Source of the DNA: an uncultured Bacteroidaceae bacterium
Lineage (GTDB): Bacteria > Bacteroidota > Bacteroidia > Bacteroidales > Bacteroidaceae
NCBI GenBank assembly: GCA_904502235.1
Contig: CAJGDP010000005.1
Coordinates: forward strand, 16,516 to 80,515
DNA: 64,000 nucleotides
Direction: 5' to 3'
Shown here: in pieces, positions 43,436 through 52,209 of the stretch
Position numbering within the stretch: position 1 is the first letter of the stretch
How the letters are laid out: the number at the start of each line of letters is the position of its first letter
Translations under genes and position numbers: made by a program
Notes under the pieces: model-generated
Database searches by the model: none
The model's input: only the letters and a program-made list of their open reading frames with translations
Told to the model about the DNA's origin: nothing

Positions 43436-45097
43436 ATGAAGAGTGATATCCAGATTGCTCATGAAACCAAACTTGAGCGCATTGAGAACGTTGCGGCACA
43501 GATAGGCATCGACGCAAACGATCTTGAACACTATGGCAAATATATTGCCAAGTTGCCTTTGAACCTTATCGGCAAACAGAAAGGAAAGCTTATCCTTGTT
43601 ACAGCAATCACTGCAACAAAGGCCGGTATCGGTAAGACAACCGTCTCTATCGGTCTTGCATTGGGTCTTAACAAAATCGGTAAAAAGGCTGTAGTCGCTC
43701 TTCGAGAACCATCGCTCGGTCCCTGTTTCGGTATGAAGGGTGGTGCAGCTGGTGGTGGCTATGCTCAGGTGTTGCCTATGGAGAAAATCAATCTACACTT
43801 TACAGGCGACTTCCACGCAATCACTTCGGCTCACAACATGATTTCTGCACTGCTCGACAACTATCTTTATCAGCATGCAAAAGACGGCTTTGGTCTCAAA
43901 GAAATCCTTTGGCGTCGTGTACTCGATGTTAATGACCGTTCTTTGCGTCAGATAATCACAGGTGTAGGCCCTGCAACAAACGGTATCGTAGAACAGGCAG
44001 GTTTCGATATTACTCCGGCTTCGGAACTTATGGCAATCCTTTGCCTTGCAAGTGATGAGAACGACTTGCGTCGTCGCATCGAGAATATCATGCTTGGTTA
44101 TACCTATGATGGTGAACCGTTCACTGTAAAAGACCTTGGTGTAGCAGGTTCAATCATGGTATTGTTGAAGGATGCTATCCAGCCTAACCTTGTTCAGACA
44201 ACAGAAAATACTCCTGCTATCATACACGGTGGACCTTTTGCAAATATCGCTCATGGTTGTAACTCACAGCTTGCAACAAAGATGGCTCTTGCACACAGCG
44301 AATACACCATCACAGAAGCCGGTTTCGGTGCCGACCTTGGAGCAGAGAAATTCTACAACATCCTTTGCCGCAAGAGCGGTCTTCAGCCCGATGCAACAGT
44401 TATCGTTGCAACAGCTCAGGGCTTGAAGATGCACGGTGGCGTTGAACTCGACAAAATCAAGGAACCCGATATGGATGGCTTGCGTAACGGTCTTGCTAAT
44501 CTCGACCGTCATGTTGTGAACTTGCGTTCTTTCGGTCAGTCTGTTATCGTTGTGTTCAACCGTTTTGCAACAGATACCGACGAGGAGATGGCTCTCTTGC
44601 GTCAGCACTGCGAACAGGAACTTGGCTTGCCTTTCGTTATCAACAATGCCTTTGCACAGGGTGGTGAGGGTGCTGTTGAAATGGCACAGATTGTTGTCGA
44701 TACAATCGAGAACAATCCATCCAAGCCACTTCAGTTTACATACGAGGATGGCGATAGCATCAAGGAGAAAATCGAGAAGGTTGCCAAGAAAATCTATGGC
44801 GCAGCATCTGTTACATTCGCAAAGCCAGCTCTCGACCGCATCAAACTTGCTGAAAAGTATGGTCTTGCATCATGCCCTGTATGTATTGCAAAGACACAGT
44901 TCTCTTTCAGTGCCGATGCAACCAAGTACGGTGCAGTTAAGGACTTCAACTTGCAGATTCGCGACGTAGTGCTAAATGCCGGTGCAGAGATGATTGTTGC
45001 CATTGCCGGTGATATCATCCGCATGCCGGGCTTGCCTAAGGTACCACAGGCAAACAACATCGATTTTGTTGACGGCGAGATTGTAGGCTTGAGCTAA
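43436..45097 (+). CDS. fhs: Formate-tetrahydrofolate ligase
   Basis: A 553-residue ATP-dependent enzyme that makes 10-formyl-THF from formate, feeding purine and fMet synthesis in anaerobes. P-loop-like ATKAGIGKTTVSIGLALGL at about residues 61-79; EPSLGPCFGMKGGAAGGGYAQ, INLHFTGDFHAI, and EAGFGADLGAEKF are hallmark motifs. Full length. It is followed by a hairpin and rarA. Confidence 0.97.
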   Translation: MKSDIQIAHETKLERIENVAAQIGIDANDLEHYGKYIAKLPLNLIGKQKGKLILVTAITATKAGIGKTTVSIGLALGLNKIGKKAVVALREPSLGPCFGMKGGAAGGGYAQVLPMEKINLHFTGDFHAITSAHNMISALLDNYLYQHAKDGFGLKEILWRRVLDVNDRSLRQIITGVGPATNGIVEQAGFDITPASELMAILCLASDENDLRRRIENIMLGYTYDGEPFTVKDLGVAGSIMVLLKDAIQPNLVQTTENTPAIIHGGPFANIAHGCNSQLATKMALAHSEYTITEAGFGADLGAEKFYNILCRKSGLQPDATVIVATAQGLKMHGGVELDKIKEPDMDGLRNGLANLDRHVVNLRSFGQSVIVVFNRFATDTDEEMALLRQHCEQELGLPFVINNAFAQGGEGAVEMAQIVVDTIENNPSKPLQFTYEDGDSIKEKIEKVAKKIYGAASVTFAKPALDRIKLAEKYGLASCPVCIAKTQFSFSADATKYGAVKDFNLQIRDVVLNAGAEMIVAIAGDIIRMPGLPKVPQANNIDFVDGEIVGLS

Positions 45098-45114
45098 TCT
45101 TAAATCAAATAAAT

Positions 45115-45142
45115 GATGTTGCATCCTTTGGGGTGCAACATC
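45115..45142 (+). terminator. Hairpin between fhs and rarA
   Basis: GATGTTGCA and TGCAACATC pair (9 bp) with a CC/GG extension around TTTG, 17 bases after fhs. The T-run after it is poor (TTCATAAC), so some read-through into rarA is possible. Confidence 0.6.
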
Positions 45143-45157
45143 TTCATAACAATATCA

Positions 45158-46438
45158 ATGGCAAAACCTTTGGCAGAACGTCTGCGTCCTACCTCATTTG
45201 AAAATTATGTAGGACAACAGCACCTCGTTGGCGAGGGTGCTGTACTGCGTCGTATGATAGACTCCGGACGTATTCTGTCATTTATCTTGTGGGGTCCTCC
45301 GGGAACGGGCAAGACAACCATTGCGCGTATCATTGCCCAGAAACTGAACCGTCCCTTCTATACACTCAATGCCGTATCGGCTGGTGTAAAAGAGGTACGC
45401 GAGATCATAGACAAGGCAAAGAGCTCTCCGTTATTTTCCAACGGTGGTGCCATTCTGTTCATCGATGAAATACACCGTTTCAACAAGTCGCAGCAGGACT
45501 CGTTGTTGAGTGCCGTTGAAACAGGAACTGTAACGCTCATCGGAGCAACAACCGAAAATCCCTCTTTCGAGGTAATTCGCCCTTTGCTGTCGCGTTGTCA
45601 GCTATATGTACTCAAATCTCTCGAAAAGGATGATCTGCTTACATTGCTCAATCGTGCAATAACTACAGATGAGGCTCTCGCAAAACGAGGAGTGGAACTT
45701 CGCGAAACCGATGCAATGCTACGTTACAGTGGTGGCGATGCACGTAAATTGCTGAATATTCTTGAACTTGTAGTCGAGAGCGACTCAGATTCGCCTGTAA
45801 TCATAACCGATGAAAAGGTTGTCGGTTGTCTGCAACAGAATCCCATTGCTTACGACAAGGACGGTGAGATGCACTACGATATTGTCTCGGCGTTCATCAA
45901 ATCTATTAGGGGCAGTGACCCCGATGCGGCTCTCTATTGGATGGCGCGTATGATTGAGGGTGGGGAAGACCCGGCTTTCATTGCCCGTCGCATTGTTATT
46001 TCTGCTGCCGAAGATGTAGGTCTTGCCAATCCCAATGCCCTATTGCTTGCCAATGCCGCATTCGATGCCGTTACTAAAATCGGTTGGCCCGAAGGACGTA
46101 TCCCTCTTGCCGAAGCCGTGGTGTATCTTGCGACATCGCCCAAAAGCAATTCTGCATATATGGGCATAAATAAAGCATTGCAGACTGTACGTGAGACCGG
46201 TAATCTGCCTGTACCTTTGCATCTACGCAATGCACCCACAAAACTGATGGCAGATCTTGGCTATGCCGGCGGATATAAATATTCACACGATTACCCCGGA
46301 CATTTCGTAAAACAACAATATCTGCCCGATGGAGGAGAGAAATTCTCGTTCTGGATACCACAGGACAATCCTGTAGAGACGAAGAGCAAATCGTGGATGC
46401 AGCAATGCTGGGGTGACGATAAACCATATACAAAGTAA
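45158..46438 (+). CDS. rarA: Replication-associated recombination protein A (RarA/MgsA)
   Basis: A 426-residue AAA+ ATPase related to clamp loaders that acts at stalled replication forks. The start at 45158 gives MAKPLAERLRPTSFENYVGQQHLVG; the 15 extra codons upstream belong to the fhs hairpin. Walker A GPPGTGKTTIARIIA, Walker B AILFIDEIHRF, sensor 1 GATTENPSFEV, and the C-terminal DPDAALYWMARMIEGGEDP..RR region are present. Complete length. Confidence 0.95.
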   Translation: MAKPLAERLRPTSFENYVGQQHLVGEGAVLRRMIDSGRILSFILWGPPGTGKTTIARIIAQKLNRPFYTLNAVSAGVKEVREIIDKAKSSPLFSNGGAILFIDEIHRFNKSQQDSLLSAVETGTVTLIGATTENPSFEVIRPLLSRCQLYVLKSLEKDDLLTLLNRAITTDEALAKRGVELRETDAMLRYSGGDARKLLNILELVVESDSDSPVIITDEKVVGCLQQNPIAYDKDGEMHYDIVSAFIKSIRGSDPDAALYWMARMIEGGEDPAFIARRIVISAAEDVGLANPNALLLANAAFDAVTKIGWPEGRIPLAEAVVYLATSPKSNSAYMGINKALQTVRETGNLPVPLHLRNAPTKLMADLGYAGGYKYSHDYPGHFVKQQYLPDGGEKFSFWIPQDNPVETKSKSWMQQCWGDDKPYTK

Positions 46439-46466
46439 AAACGAGTTTCATGCGAAACTCGTTTTT
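46437..46466. terminator. Bidirectional terminator between rarA and biotin carrier gene
   Basis: AAAAACGAGTTT and AAACTCGTTTTT form a 12-bp stem around CATGCG, followed by ATTTTTATT on the plus strand. The last two bases of the rarA stop are in the stem. Confidence 0.9.
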
Positions 46467-46470
46467 ATTT

Positions 46471-46905
46471 TTATTCAATGACAACAAGTACAGCCCCGTC
46501 GGCAACGGTGTCGCCTTTGGCAACCTGCACTGCAACAACTTTGCCGTCGCGGTCGGTATTTATGTTGTTTTCCATCTTCATGGCTTCAAGCACAACAACG
46601 GTTGTGCCTTTCTTTACTTCGTCACCAACATTCACCTTAACATCGATTATTACGCCGGGAAGCGGTGTCTTTATGGCATGACCATTGACTGCAGTGCTTG
46701 GGGTTGTTGCCGTCGCTGCAGTTGGAGTGGTTGCCGGTTTTGCTTTAACGGGCTGAACCTTGATAACAGGTTTTTCCTCTTTAGGCTTTTCCCATTCAAC
46801 CTTGTAATCCTCGCCGTTTACCGTTACGTTGGCGGTTGTGTCGTTGGCTTCGTTTATGGTAACTTCGTATGTGTTGCCGTTTATGGTATATTTATATGTT
46901 TTCAT
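46471..46905 (-). CDS. Biotin carboxyl carrier subunit (methylmalonyl-CoA decarboxylase / acyl-CoA carboxylase type)
   Basis: A 144-residue protein: an N-terminal beta region (residues 1-45), a Pro/Ala/Thr hinge (about 50-72), and a biotinyl domain (73-144) with the biotin site EAMKM, Lys110. The hinge-plus-biotinyl architecture is the gamma subunit of sodium-pump decarboxylases and the carrier of soluble carboxylases. It is the last gene of the mce-carboxyltransferase-mini-OadG-carrier run and lies 4 bases after the mini gene. BirA at 20.7 kb would attach the biotin. Confidence 0.92.
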   Translation of the reverse strand: MKTYKYTINGNTYEVTINEANDTTANVTVNGEDYKVEWEKPKEEKPVIKVQPVKAKPATTPTAATATTPSTAVNGHAIKTPLPGVIIDVKVNVGDEVKKGTTVVVLEAMKMENNINTDRDGKVVAVQVAKGDTVADGAVLVVIE

Positions 46906-46909
46906 GGTG

Positions 46910-47056
46910 TTATCTGTTTAGGTTGTTCCAATGTCTGTTCACATATCTGATGGTAAGTACACCGCTTTCATTATCGTGTACGTTATTGCCGAAATGGCTG
47001 TCCAGTGCCATTGATATTGCTGCAATGACAGCGTTGTCAATCTTTTTGTCTTCCAT
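46910..47056 (-). CDS. 48-residue OadG-like mini-subunit without membrane helix
   Basis: Read by hand on the minus strand between the carboxyltransferase and carrier genes: MEDKKIDNAVIAAISMALDS, then a short HxxNNVHDNESGVLTI-type segment and RYVNRHWNNLNR. The helix plus VHD-E-S-VLTIR pattern resembles the cytoplasmic C-terminal part of OadG/MmdD delta subunits, but the N-terminal membrane anchor is missing. It starts 12 bases after the carboxyltransferase stop and ends 4 bases before the carrier start, so gene order and spacing support a real gene. Function inferred: helps hold the carrier to the carboxyltransferase. Confidence 0.72.
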   Translation of the reverse strand: MEDKKIDNAVIAAISMALDSHFGNNVHDNESGVLTIRYVNRHWNNLNR

Positions 47057-47068
47057 AACCGAATTGCA

Positions 47069-48622
47069 TTATAGTGGAATATTACCATGTTTCTTTTTGG
47101 GAAGTTCCTGTCGTTTGCTCTCGAGTTGTGCAAGCGCGCGTATTATGCGGAAACGTGTGTTGCGTGGCTCTATTATATCGTCGATATAACCATATTTTGC
47201 AGCCTGGTATGGATTGGCAAACAGACGGTTGTATTCAGCCTCTTTTTCTGCAATGAACGCTTTGGGATTTTCAGCCTCCTTTGCCTCTTTTGCATAAAGG
47301 ACTTCTGCCGCACCAGCTGCACCCATTACGGCAATCTCGGCACTGGGCCATGCATAGTTCATGTCGGCACGCAGTTGCTTGCAGGCCATTACGATATGTG
47401 AGCCACCGTACGACTTGCGCAATGTAACGGTAACCTTGGGGACGGTTGCTTCTCCGAACGCATAGAGCAGTTTTGCACCATGCAGAATCACTGCATTGTA
47501 CTCCTGTGCTGTTCCGGGAAGGAATCCGGGAACGTCTACAAGCGTTACGAGCGGAATGTTGAATGCGTCGCAGAAACGCACGAAACGTGCTCCCTTGCGC
47601 GATGAGTTGCAGTCGAGAACTCCGGCATACTTGCATGGCTGGTTGGCAACGATACCCACAGCCTTGCCGTTCATGCGGGCAAAGCCTACAATCAGGTTCT
47701 GCGCGTAGTCGCGATGCACTTCAAGGAATTCACCATTGTCCACAACCTCTGCAATTACACGATACATGTCGTATGCCTGATTGGGGTTGTCAGGTATAAT
47801 GGTGTTCAGTATGTCGCTTGTGCGGTTTATCGGGTCGGTGCATGGAACGTCGGGAACGCTCTCCATATTGTTCTGCGGAATATAACTCATAAGTTTACGT
47901 ATGAGTGCAAGTCCTTCCTCTTCGGTCTGTGCTGTAAAATGTGTAACACCCGACTTGCTTGCGTGTATGCTCGCGCCGCCAAGTTCCTCTTGTGTAACAA
48001 CCTCGCCAAGAACGGTCTTTACAACCTTCGGACCGGTGAGGAACATATATGCCGTGCCTTCCATCATTATGGTAAAGTCGGTGAGTGCAGGCGAATATAC
48101 CGCACCGCCTGCGCAAGGACCGAATATTCCCGATATCTGTGGAATCACACCCGAAGCCATAATGTTGCGCTGGAAAATCTCGGCATATCCCGCAAGGGCA
48201 TTTATACCTTCCTGAATGCGTGCGCCGCCGCTATCGTTGATACCAATCACCGGTGCGCCCACCTTCATGGCCATGTCCATCACCTTGCATATCTTCTGCG
48301 CCATGGTTTCAGACAATGAACCGCCTGTTACGGTAAAGTCCTGTGCAAAAACATATACAAGTCGTCCGTCAATTGTTCCGCAACCTGTTACCACGCCATC
48401 GCCAAGGAACTGTTTCTTCTCTTGACCAAAGTTGGTGCAACGGTGTGTGACGAACATATCCATCTCTTCGAAACTGCCTTTGTCGAGAAGCATGTCAATG
48501 CGTTCCCGGGCTGTATATTTGCCTCTTTCGTGCTGCTTTTCGATGGCTTTTTCTCCACCGCCCAAGCGTGCTTTTGCACGTAAGGCTATCAGCTCTTTGA
48601 TTTTTTCAAATTGCTTGCTCAT
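47069..48622 (-). CDS. mmdA: Acyl-CoA carboxyltransferase (methylmalonyl-CoA decarboxylase alpha / PccB type)
   Basis: A 517-residue biotin-dependent carboxyltransferase of the crotonase fold. Two acyl-CoA/biotin oxyanion sites are seen: DSGGARIQEGINALAGYAEIF... and FGPCAGGAVYSPALTDF in the N half, and LVDVPGFLPGTAQEYNAV and KSYGGSHIVMACKQL in the C half. It moves CO2 between (S)-methylmalonyl-CoA or propionyl-CoA and biotin. It cannot be told from sequence alone whether the complex decarboxylates or carboxylates; the neighbouring epimerase makes methylmalonyl-CoA the likely substrate. It lies 11 bases after mce. Confidence 0.92.
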   Translation of the reverse strand: MSKQFEKIKELIALRAKARLGGGEKAIEKQHERGKYTARERIDMLLDKGSFEEMDMFVTHRCTNFGQEKKQFLGDGVVTGCGTIDGRLVYVFAQDFTVTGGSLSETMAQKICKVMDMAMKVGAPVIGINDSGGARIQEGINALAGYAEIFQRNIMASGVIPQISGIFGPCAGGAVYSPALTDFTIMMEGTAYMFLTGPKVVKTVLGEVVTQEELGGASIHASKSGVTHFTAQTEEEGLALIRKLMSYIPQNNMESVPDVPCTDPINRTSDILNTIIPDNPNQAYDMYRVIAEVVDNGEFLEVHRDYAQNLIVGFARMNGKAVGIVANQPCKYAGVLDCNSSRKGARFVRFCDAFNIPLVTLVDVPGFLPGTAQEYNAVILHGAKLLYAFGEATVPKVTVTLRKSYGGSHIVMACKQLRADMNYAWPSAEIAVMGAAGAAEVLYAKEAKEAENPKAFIAEKEAEYNRLFANPYQAAKYGYIDDIIEPRNTRFRIIRALAQLESKRQELPKKKHGNIPL

Positions 48623-48633
48623 ATCACTCTTTT

Positions 48634-49038
48634 TTATTCTTCACAAAGTTCGGTAAGCACTCCTTGTGTTGCTTTCGGATGCAGGAATGCTATATGCAGT
48701 CCTTCGGCTCCGTTACGTGGTGCTTTGTCTATCGTACGTATCTCTTTTGTTTCGCACTCGGCAAGGGCATTGGCAATGCCATCTTCCACCTTGTATGCGA
48801 TGTGGTGTATTCCCTCACCACGGTTTTCTATGAATTTTGCTATTGTGCTGTCGGGCGATGTGGCTTCCAGAAGTTCTATTTTTGTTTCGCCCACCTTCAG
48901 AAATGCAGTGCGCACCTTCTGGTCTTCAACGGTCTCTATGTTGTAACACTCAAAGCCCAATACCTGCTCGTAATAGGGTAGTGCCGCCTCTATGCTATTA
49001 ACGGCTATTCCCAAATGTTCTATCTTTGAAATTTTCAT
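48634..49038 (-). CDS. mce: Methylmalonyl-CoA epimerase
   Basis: A 134-residue VOC-superfamily metalloenzyme that interconverts (R)- and (S)-methylmalonyl-CoA. The two beta-alpha-beta halves are clear: ISKIEHLGIAVNSIEAALPY with the first metal His, EATSPDSTIAKFIENRGEGIHHIAY with the second, and ALVEC-type tail. It is the first gene of the four-gene unit and links the methylmalonyl-CoA mutase product to the carboxyltransferase, a step in succinate-propionate fermentation. Confidence 0.95.
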   Translation of the reverse strand: MKISKIEHLGIAVNSIEAALPYYEQVLGFECYNIETVEDQKVRTAFLKVGETKIELLEATSPDSTIAKFIENRGEGIHHIAYKVEDGIANALAECETKEIRTIDKAPRNGAEGLHIAFLHPKATQGVLTELCEE

Positions 49039-49065
49039 AAAGCATCAGATTTTAGCTATTGTTTG

Positions 49066-49073
49066 CGAAGATA
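49066..49073 (-). promoter_or_regulatory. -7 element (TATCTTCG) of the mce unit
   Basis: TATCTTCG on the minus strand, 27 bases upstream of the mce start. Confidence 0.55.
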
Positions 49074-49126
49074 GACATTTAAAAATTAAATACAACAAAT
49101 AAACACTTTTTAATAATGTGATGCGC

Positions 49127-50104
49127 CTATTTAAGCCCGATGCGCTTTTTTATCCAGTCGATTATGAGTTTCCTTTCTTGCTCTTCGGCTTGGTCAACAG
49201 AATTGAAACATCCGAATTTGCAATCAGGCTTAGAAGTGAATCGGGCAAGTTTCTTCTTTGTGTATTCAATGTTGTGCTTTGGCTTAAGATACATCAGATT
49301 CTCATGCGCGTCGCGCAACTTACATTTGCCGGCTCTGTATAACAATAGGAACTGCACCTCTTGTGGGTTATATTGTGTATGCTCCCTGAAACGGTGTGCA
49401 ATATTTCTTGTCAGATGTTCGGGCTGCTCGCCAAAGAACTTTTCATAGACACTCTTGAGCAATCCTCTAGGTGTATGATACATCTTTATGAAGAAGCGGT
49501 GCTTGCCGAGCAGTGATGCCGCGTTGAGCATGGTCTCTTTGAATGTAACCTTCTTGCTGCCGTCTTTGCGGTATTTGAGCATGCGCGAAAGCCTTACAAG
49601 AAACGAATTGTACTTCATGCCGTAGCATACCACATTACCGTCGGGGGTAAAGAAATCATCTGGTGATACAGGCGCGGTAAGTATAAAGTCGTCGTTGAAC
49701 TCAATGAAATGCTCGCTAAGCCCCGGAATACGCCATGTCATCGATTCAATTGAAATGGAATTGAATGTAGGCAGATACTCCTCATACCCTTTGAAAATAG
49801 TCTTGTGGTCAACTATTTCAATAGGGATGTGCTTCTCGGGGAAATGTTCTGCAATGAACTCATCAAGTTTGGGGTCTTGCTCGTCGGTTACAATGTATAT
49901 CTTGTTCAACCAAGGGGCATATCTGTTCAGTGATGCGACGCAATAGAAAATCTCGCCAATGCTGGTGTATCTTGTATCACCGGCAATGTCTTCAGCTTGG
50001 AATATCGATTCCTTGCCATATCTCATGCGTTTTGCCTTGTGCTTGGGATCTTCTCCGTCCACCCAGGTAATGACTGCATCAATGGGGTATTGCACGCCTT
50101 TCAT
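49127..50104 (-). CDS. Stealth-family sugar-phosphate transferase (first of two)
   Basis: A 325-residue protein. Stealth CR1 is DAVITWVDGEDPKHK near residue 9, CR2 is LPTFNSISIESMTWRIPGLS followed by EFNDDF (about 115-145), CR3 is near TPRGLLKSVYEKFFGEQPEH, and the C-terminal FNSVDQAEE resembles CR4. Stealth proteins transfer a sugar-phosphate to another sugar, giving phosphodiester-linked capsules or exopolysaccharide (e.g. SacB-type) in pathogens and commensals. It is 12 bases after a second Stealth gene and downstream of an LpxL-like acyltransferase gene. Confidence 0.85.
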   Translation of the reverse strand: MKGVQYPIDAVITWVDGEDPKHKAKRMRYGKESIFQAEDIAGDTRYTSIGEIFYCVASLNRYAPWLNKIYIVTDEQDPKLDEFIAEHFPEKHIPIEIVDHKTIFKGYEEYLPTFNSISIESMTWRIPGLSEHFIEFNDDFILTAPVSPDDFFTPDGNVVCYGMKYNSFLVRLSRMLKYRKDGSKKVTFKETMLNAASLLGKHRFFIKMYHTPRGLLKSVYEKFFGEQPEHLTRNIAHRFREHTQYNPQEVQFLLLYRAGKCKLRDAHENLMYLKPKHNIEYTKKKLARFTSKPDCKFGCFNSVDQAEEQERKLIIDWIKKRIGLK

Positions 50105-50116
50105 GGAAGATGGTTT

Positions 50117-50995
50117 TTATAGTTCAAATTTTGACTTGTCCGGTAATATTTTCTCAAATGTCTCCAATAACACCTTTTGTGTCTCCTTGAAACGCTCCTC
50201 GCTCATCTGCACGTCGTTTATGCACGCAAGTTTGTGTGTAGGGTTTTCAAGGAATTTGCGTATCTTCTCTTCCGATGCCACACCGAGTGAGAAATGCTTC
50301 TTCGATAAACGTCTGTTTATCAATTTGCCTGTCAGGTACATATAATCGAGAAACAGATACTGGTTCAGGTTATTGCTTTCTCTTGTAATTGTCAAAGTTG
50401 ATACAATGTCATCCTTGACCTTGTTGTACACCTCTTCGCATACACTCTTCAGCATGGGGCTGCATATATGTTGAGGGCGCAGGAAGCATATCGAATGCTT
50501 TAATCCTAATGCCTTGTGTGCCACACGGTTTGAGTTGCGACATATATGCTTGAACATATTTAATGCAAAAATATGTCTGCTTATTCCCAAGATACCTTTC
50601 CCGTTCTTAAAGAAATCTGTAGCTTCGCAAGGTTTTACGGGGAAGAAATCGTCATTGAAATAAAGATACTCCTCGTCAAGCCCGGCAATGCGGTGCAGAT
50701 GCATCTCTATGGGGTTGCAGTTGAATGTAGGCAGGTATTCCGCGGGGATAATATCCTTGTGCAGAACAATGTTCACCTGCTTGCGGTTTACCCAATCGGG
50801 TACTTGGCTCTGGCTTGCTACAACAAGATGTACCTTGCGTATGAAGGGCATGTTTGTCTCAATGCCACGCATAAGGTATTTCAGTGTTCCCCAGTCGCGG
50901 AAACGCTTTTCAAGAATGGGAGTGTTGGTGTATTTCTCATACTCCTTCTGCCATTCGGGGTCAATGCCGTTTACGTATGTTATTACTATATCCAT
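50117..50995 (-). CDS. Stealth-family sugar-phosphate transferase (second of two)
   Basis: A 292-residue protein. The start at 50995 gives MDIVITYVNGIDPEWQKEY, the CR1 motif at the very N-terminus; the frame stays open upstream to 51097 but overlaps the acyltransferase gene. CR2 is EYLPTFNCNPIEMHLHRIAG and YLYFNDDFFP, CR3 is around PMLKSVCEEVYNKV, CR4 is ACINDVQMSEERF. It is clearly divergent from its neighbour copy, so the two probably have different substrates. 8 bases follow the acyltransferase gene. Confidence 0.85.
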   Translation of the reverse strand: MDIVITYVNGIDPEWQKEYEKYTNTPILEKRFRDWGTLKYLMRGIETNMPFIRKVHLVVASQSQVPDWVNRKQVNIVLHKDIIPAEYLPTFNCNPIEMHLHRIAGLDEEYLYFNDDFFPVKPCEATDFFKNGKGILGISRHIFALNMFKHICRNSNRVAHKALGLKHSICFLRPQHICSPMLKSVCEEVYNKVKDDIVSTLTITRESNNLNQYLFLDYMYLTGKLINRRLSKKHFSLGVASEEKIRKFLENPTHKLACINDVQMSEERFKETQKVLLETFEKILPDKSKFEL

Positions 50996-51003
50996 AGTCT
51001 GCT

Positions 51004-51939
51004 TTAATCTTCCAAAGTACTCTTTCCAAAGCGTGCCGCCTGTCGTGCCGGAGTCTGCTTCCATCGTTTGTGCGACCACATCCAGATCTCGGGGCACTCC
51101 ATAATCATGCTTTCGAGTTTTCTCACATATCGTTCTGTTATTTCGTGCGGAGCAACCTCCTCAGTACCGTTGTATATCTCATCGAAACGTATTTCGTAAC
51201 GTCCGGGAGCAATACGTCTGCTGTATGCGAAGTACACAGGCATCTTGAATTTCAGAGCCATTGATTCGCCACCGTCGTGGAAGGCTGTGTGTTGGTTAAG
51301 GAACATGAACCAATGACTGTCGGGGCGCAGGGTGGGGCTTTGGTCGGCAACCAAACCCATAACAGTCCCATAGCCGTTCTTGCGGTTACGCAGAAAGTGG
51401 AGAATTGACTGTTTCATCGGTACCTGTATCAATTTGTCCGATACGTTACGCAGGCGACGATAGAAGTGTTCGAAAACAACACTCTCCATAGGGTGGTATA
51501 CACCCATCAGTTTGGAATCCTGCAACTGACGGCTCCATAGCAACATATATTCCCAACAACCGTAATGCGCGCCCATGGCAATCCAGTCCTTGCCGTTCAG
51601 CTTTTCGTTCATCTCTTTGCTGTTTACCCACAAGGCTACTTTGTCCTTACGCTTTTCGCTTGCACCCACAAGGTTTATCGTATCCACAATAACCTCGCCA
51701 AGGAAAAGGTAATATCGCCGTGCAATCCTGTTTATCTCTTTTGCCGGCTTTTGTGGGAACGAATTCCTCAGGTTCTCTTTAATCACCTTGTTCCTGTAGC
51801 GCAACAGCATCAGAAAACCAGCTACAGTTGGCTTGAGAATATAATATTTGAAAAAGCGTGGTGTGTAACTCATAAGCAGGCTGAAACACCATAGCAGTTC
51901 CAACCCTACCTTCTTATACCACTTCAATTTATTTTCCAT
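51004..51939 (-). CDS. LpxL/HtrB-like lysophospholipid (lipid A late) acyltransferase
   Basis: A 311-residue membrane-anchored acyltransferase. Start at 51939 (MENKLKWYKKVGLELLWCF) is chosen over 51957 because the -7 element at 51969-51962 would leave the earlier ATG at the transcription start. One N-terminal hydrophobic helix, then the catalytic H-x4-E in GAHYGCWEYMLLW, and ADQSPTLRPDSHWF and FHDGGESMALKFKMPVYFAY typical of LpxL family. It adds a secondary acyl chain to lipid A or related lipids. It heads a three-gene unit with two Stealth genes. Confidence 0.85.
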   Translation of the reverse strand: MENKLKWYKKVGLELLWCFSLLMSYTPRFFKYYILKPTVAGFLMLLRYRNKVIKENLRNSFPQKPAKEINRIARRYYLFLGEVIVDTINLVGASEKRKDKVALWVNSKEMNEKLNGKDWIAMGAHYGCWEYMLLWSRQLQDSKLMGVYHPMESVVFEHFYRRLRNVSDKLIQVPMKQSILHFLRNRKNGYGTVMGLVADQSPTLRPDSHWFMFLNQHTAFHDGGESMALKFKMPVYFAYSRRIAPGRYEIRFDEIYNGTEEVAPHEITERYVRKLESMIMECPEIWMWSHKRWKQTPARQAARFGKSTLED

Positions 51940-51961
51940 AATCCGAAAGCATCTCATTGAC

Positions 51962-51969
51962 TCAAAGAT
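51962..51969 (-). promoter_or_regulatory. -7 element of acyltransferase-Stealth unit
   Basis: TATCTTTG on the minus strand, 22 bases upstream of the chosen start. The divergent region 51970-52171 has no gene I can support; it also contains TATCTTCG on the plus strand at 51987-51994, of unknown use. Confidence 0.55.
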
Positions 51970-52171
51970 AATGACAAATGGGCAGTATATCTTCGAGATT
52001 TATCTCAAAGGTAGTAAAAAAAATAATGTAAACCCCGTTTATGCTCTTATTTTTAGTCTCTTACACCGCTAAATGGTGTCTATGTTGTAAAATTATTGTT
52101 CTTTTTGTGCAAATTTGCACGTAAAAGCAAAACAATTTGAAAAAATGCTCTACAGTGTTTAATGTTTTTCT

Positions 52172-52179
52172 TACTTTTG
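52172..52179 (+). promoter_or_regulatory. -7 element of acyl-CoA ligase gene
   Basis: TACTTTTG, 30 bases before the ATG at 52210, which supports that start over 52162. Confidence 0.55.
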
Positions 52180-52209
52180 CGAAACGTAATTTATAGAAAA
52201 GGCTACTTT

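Noticed and set aside
51987..51994. TATCTTCG as promoter for the acyl-CoA ligase gene
   Set aside because: It is 216 bases from the start codon, while TACTTTTG at 52172 is at a normal distance.
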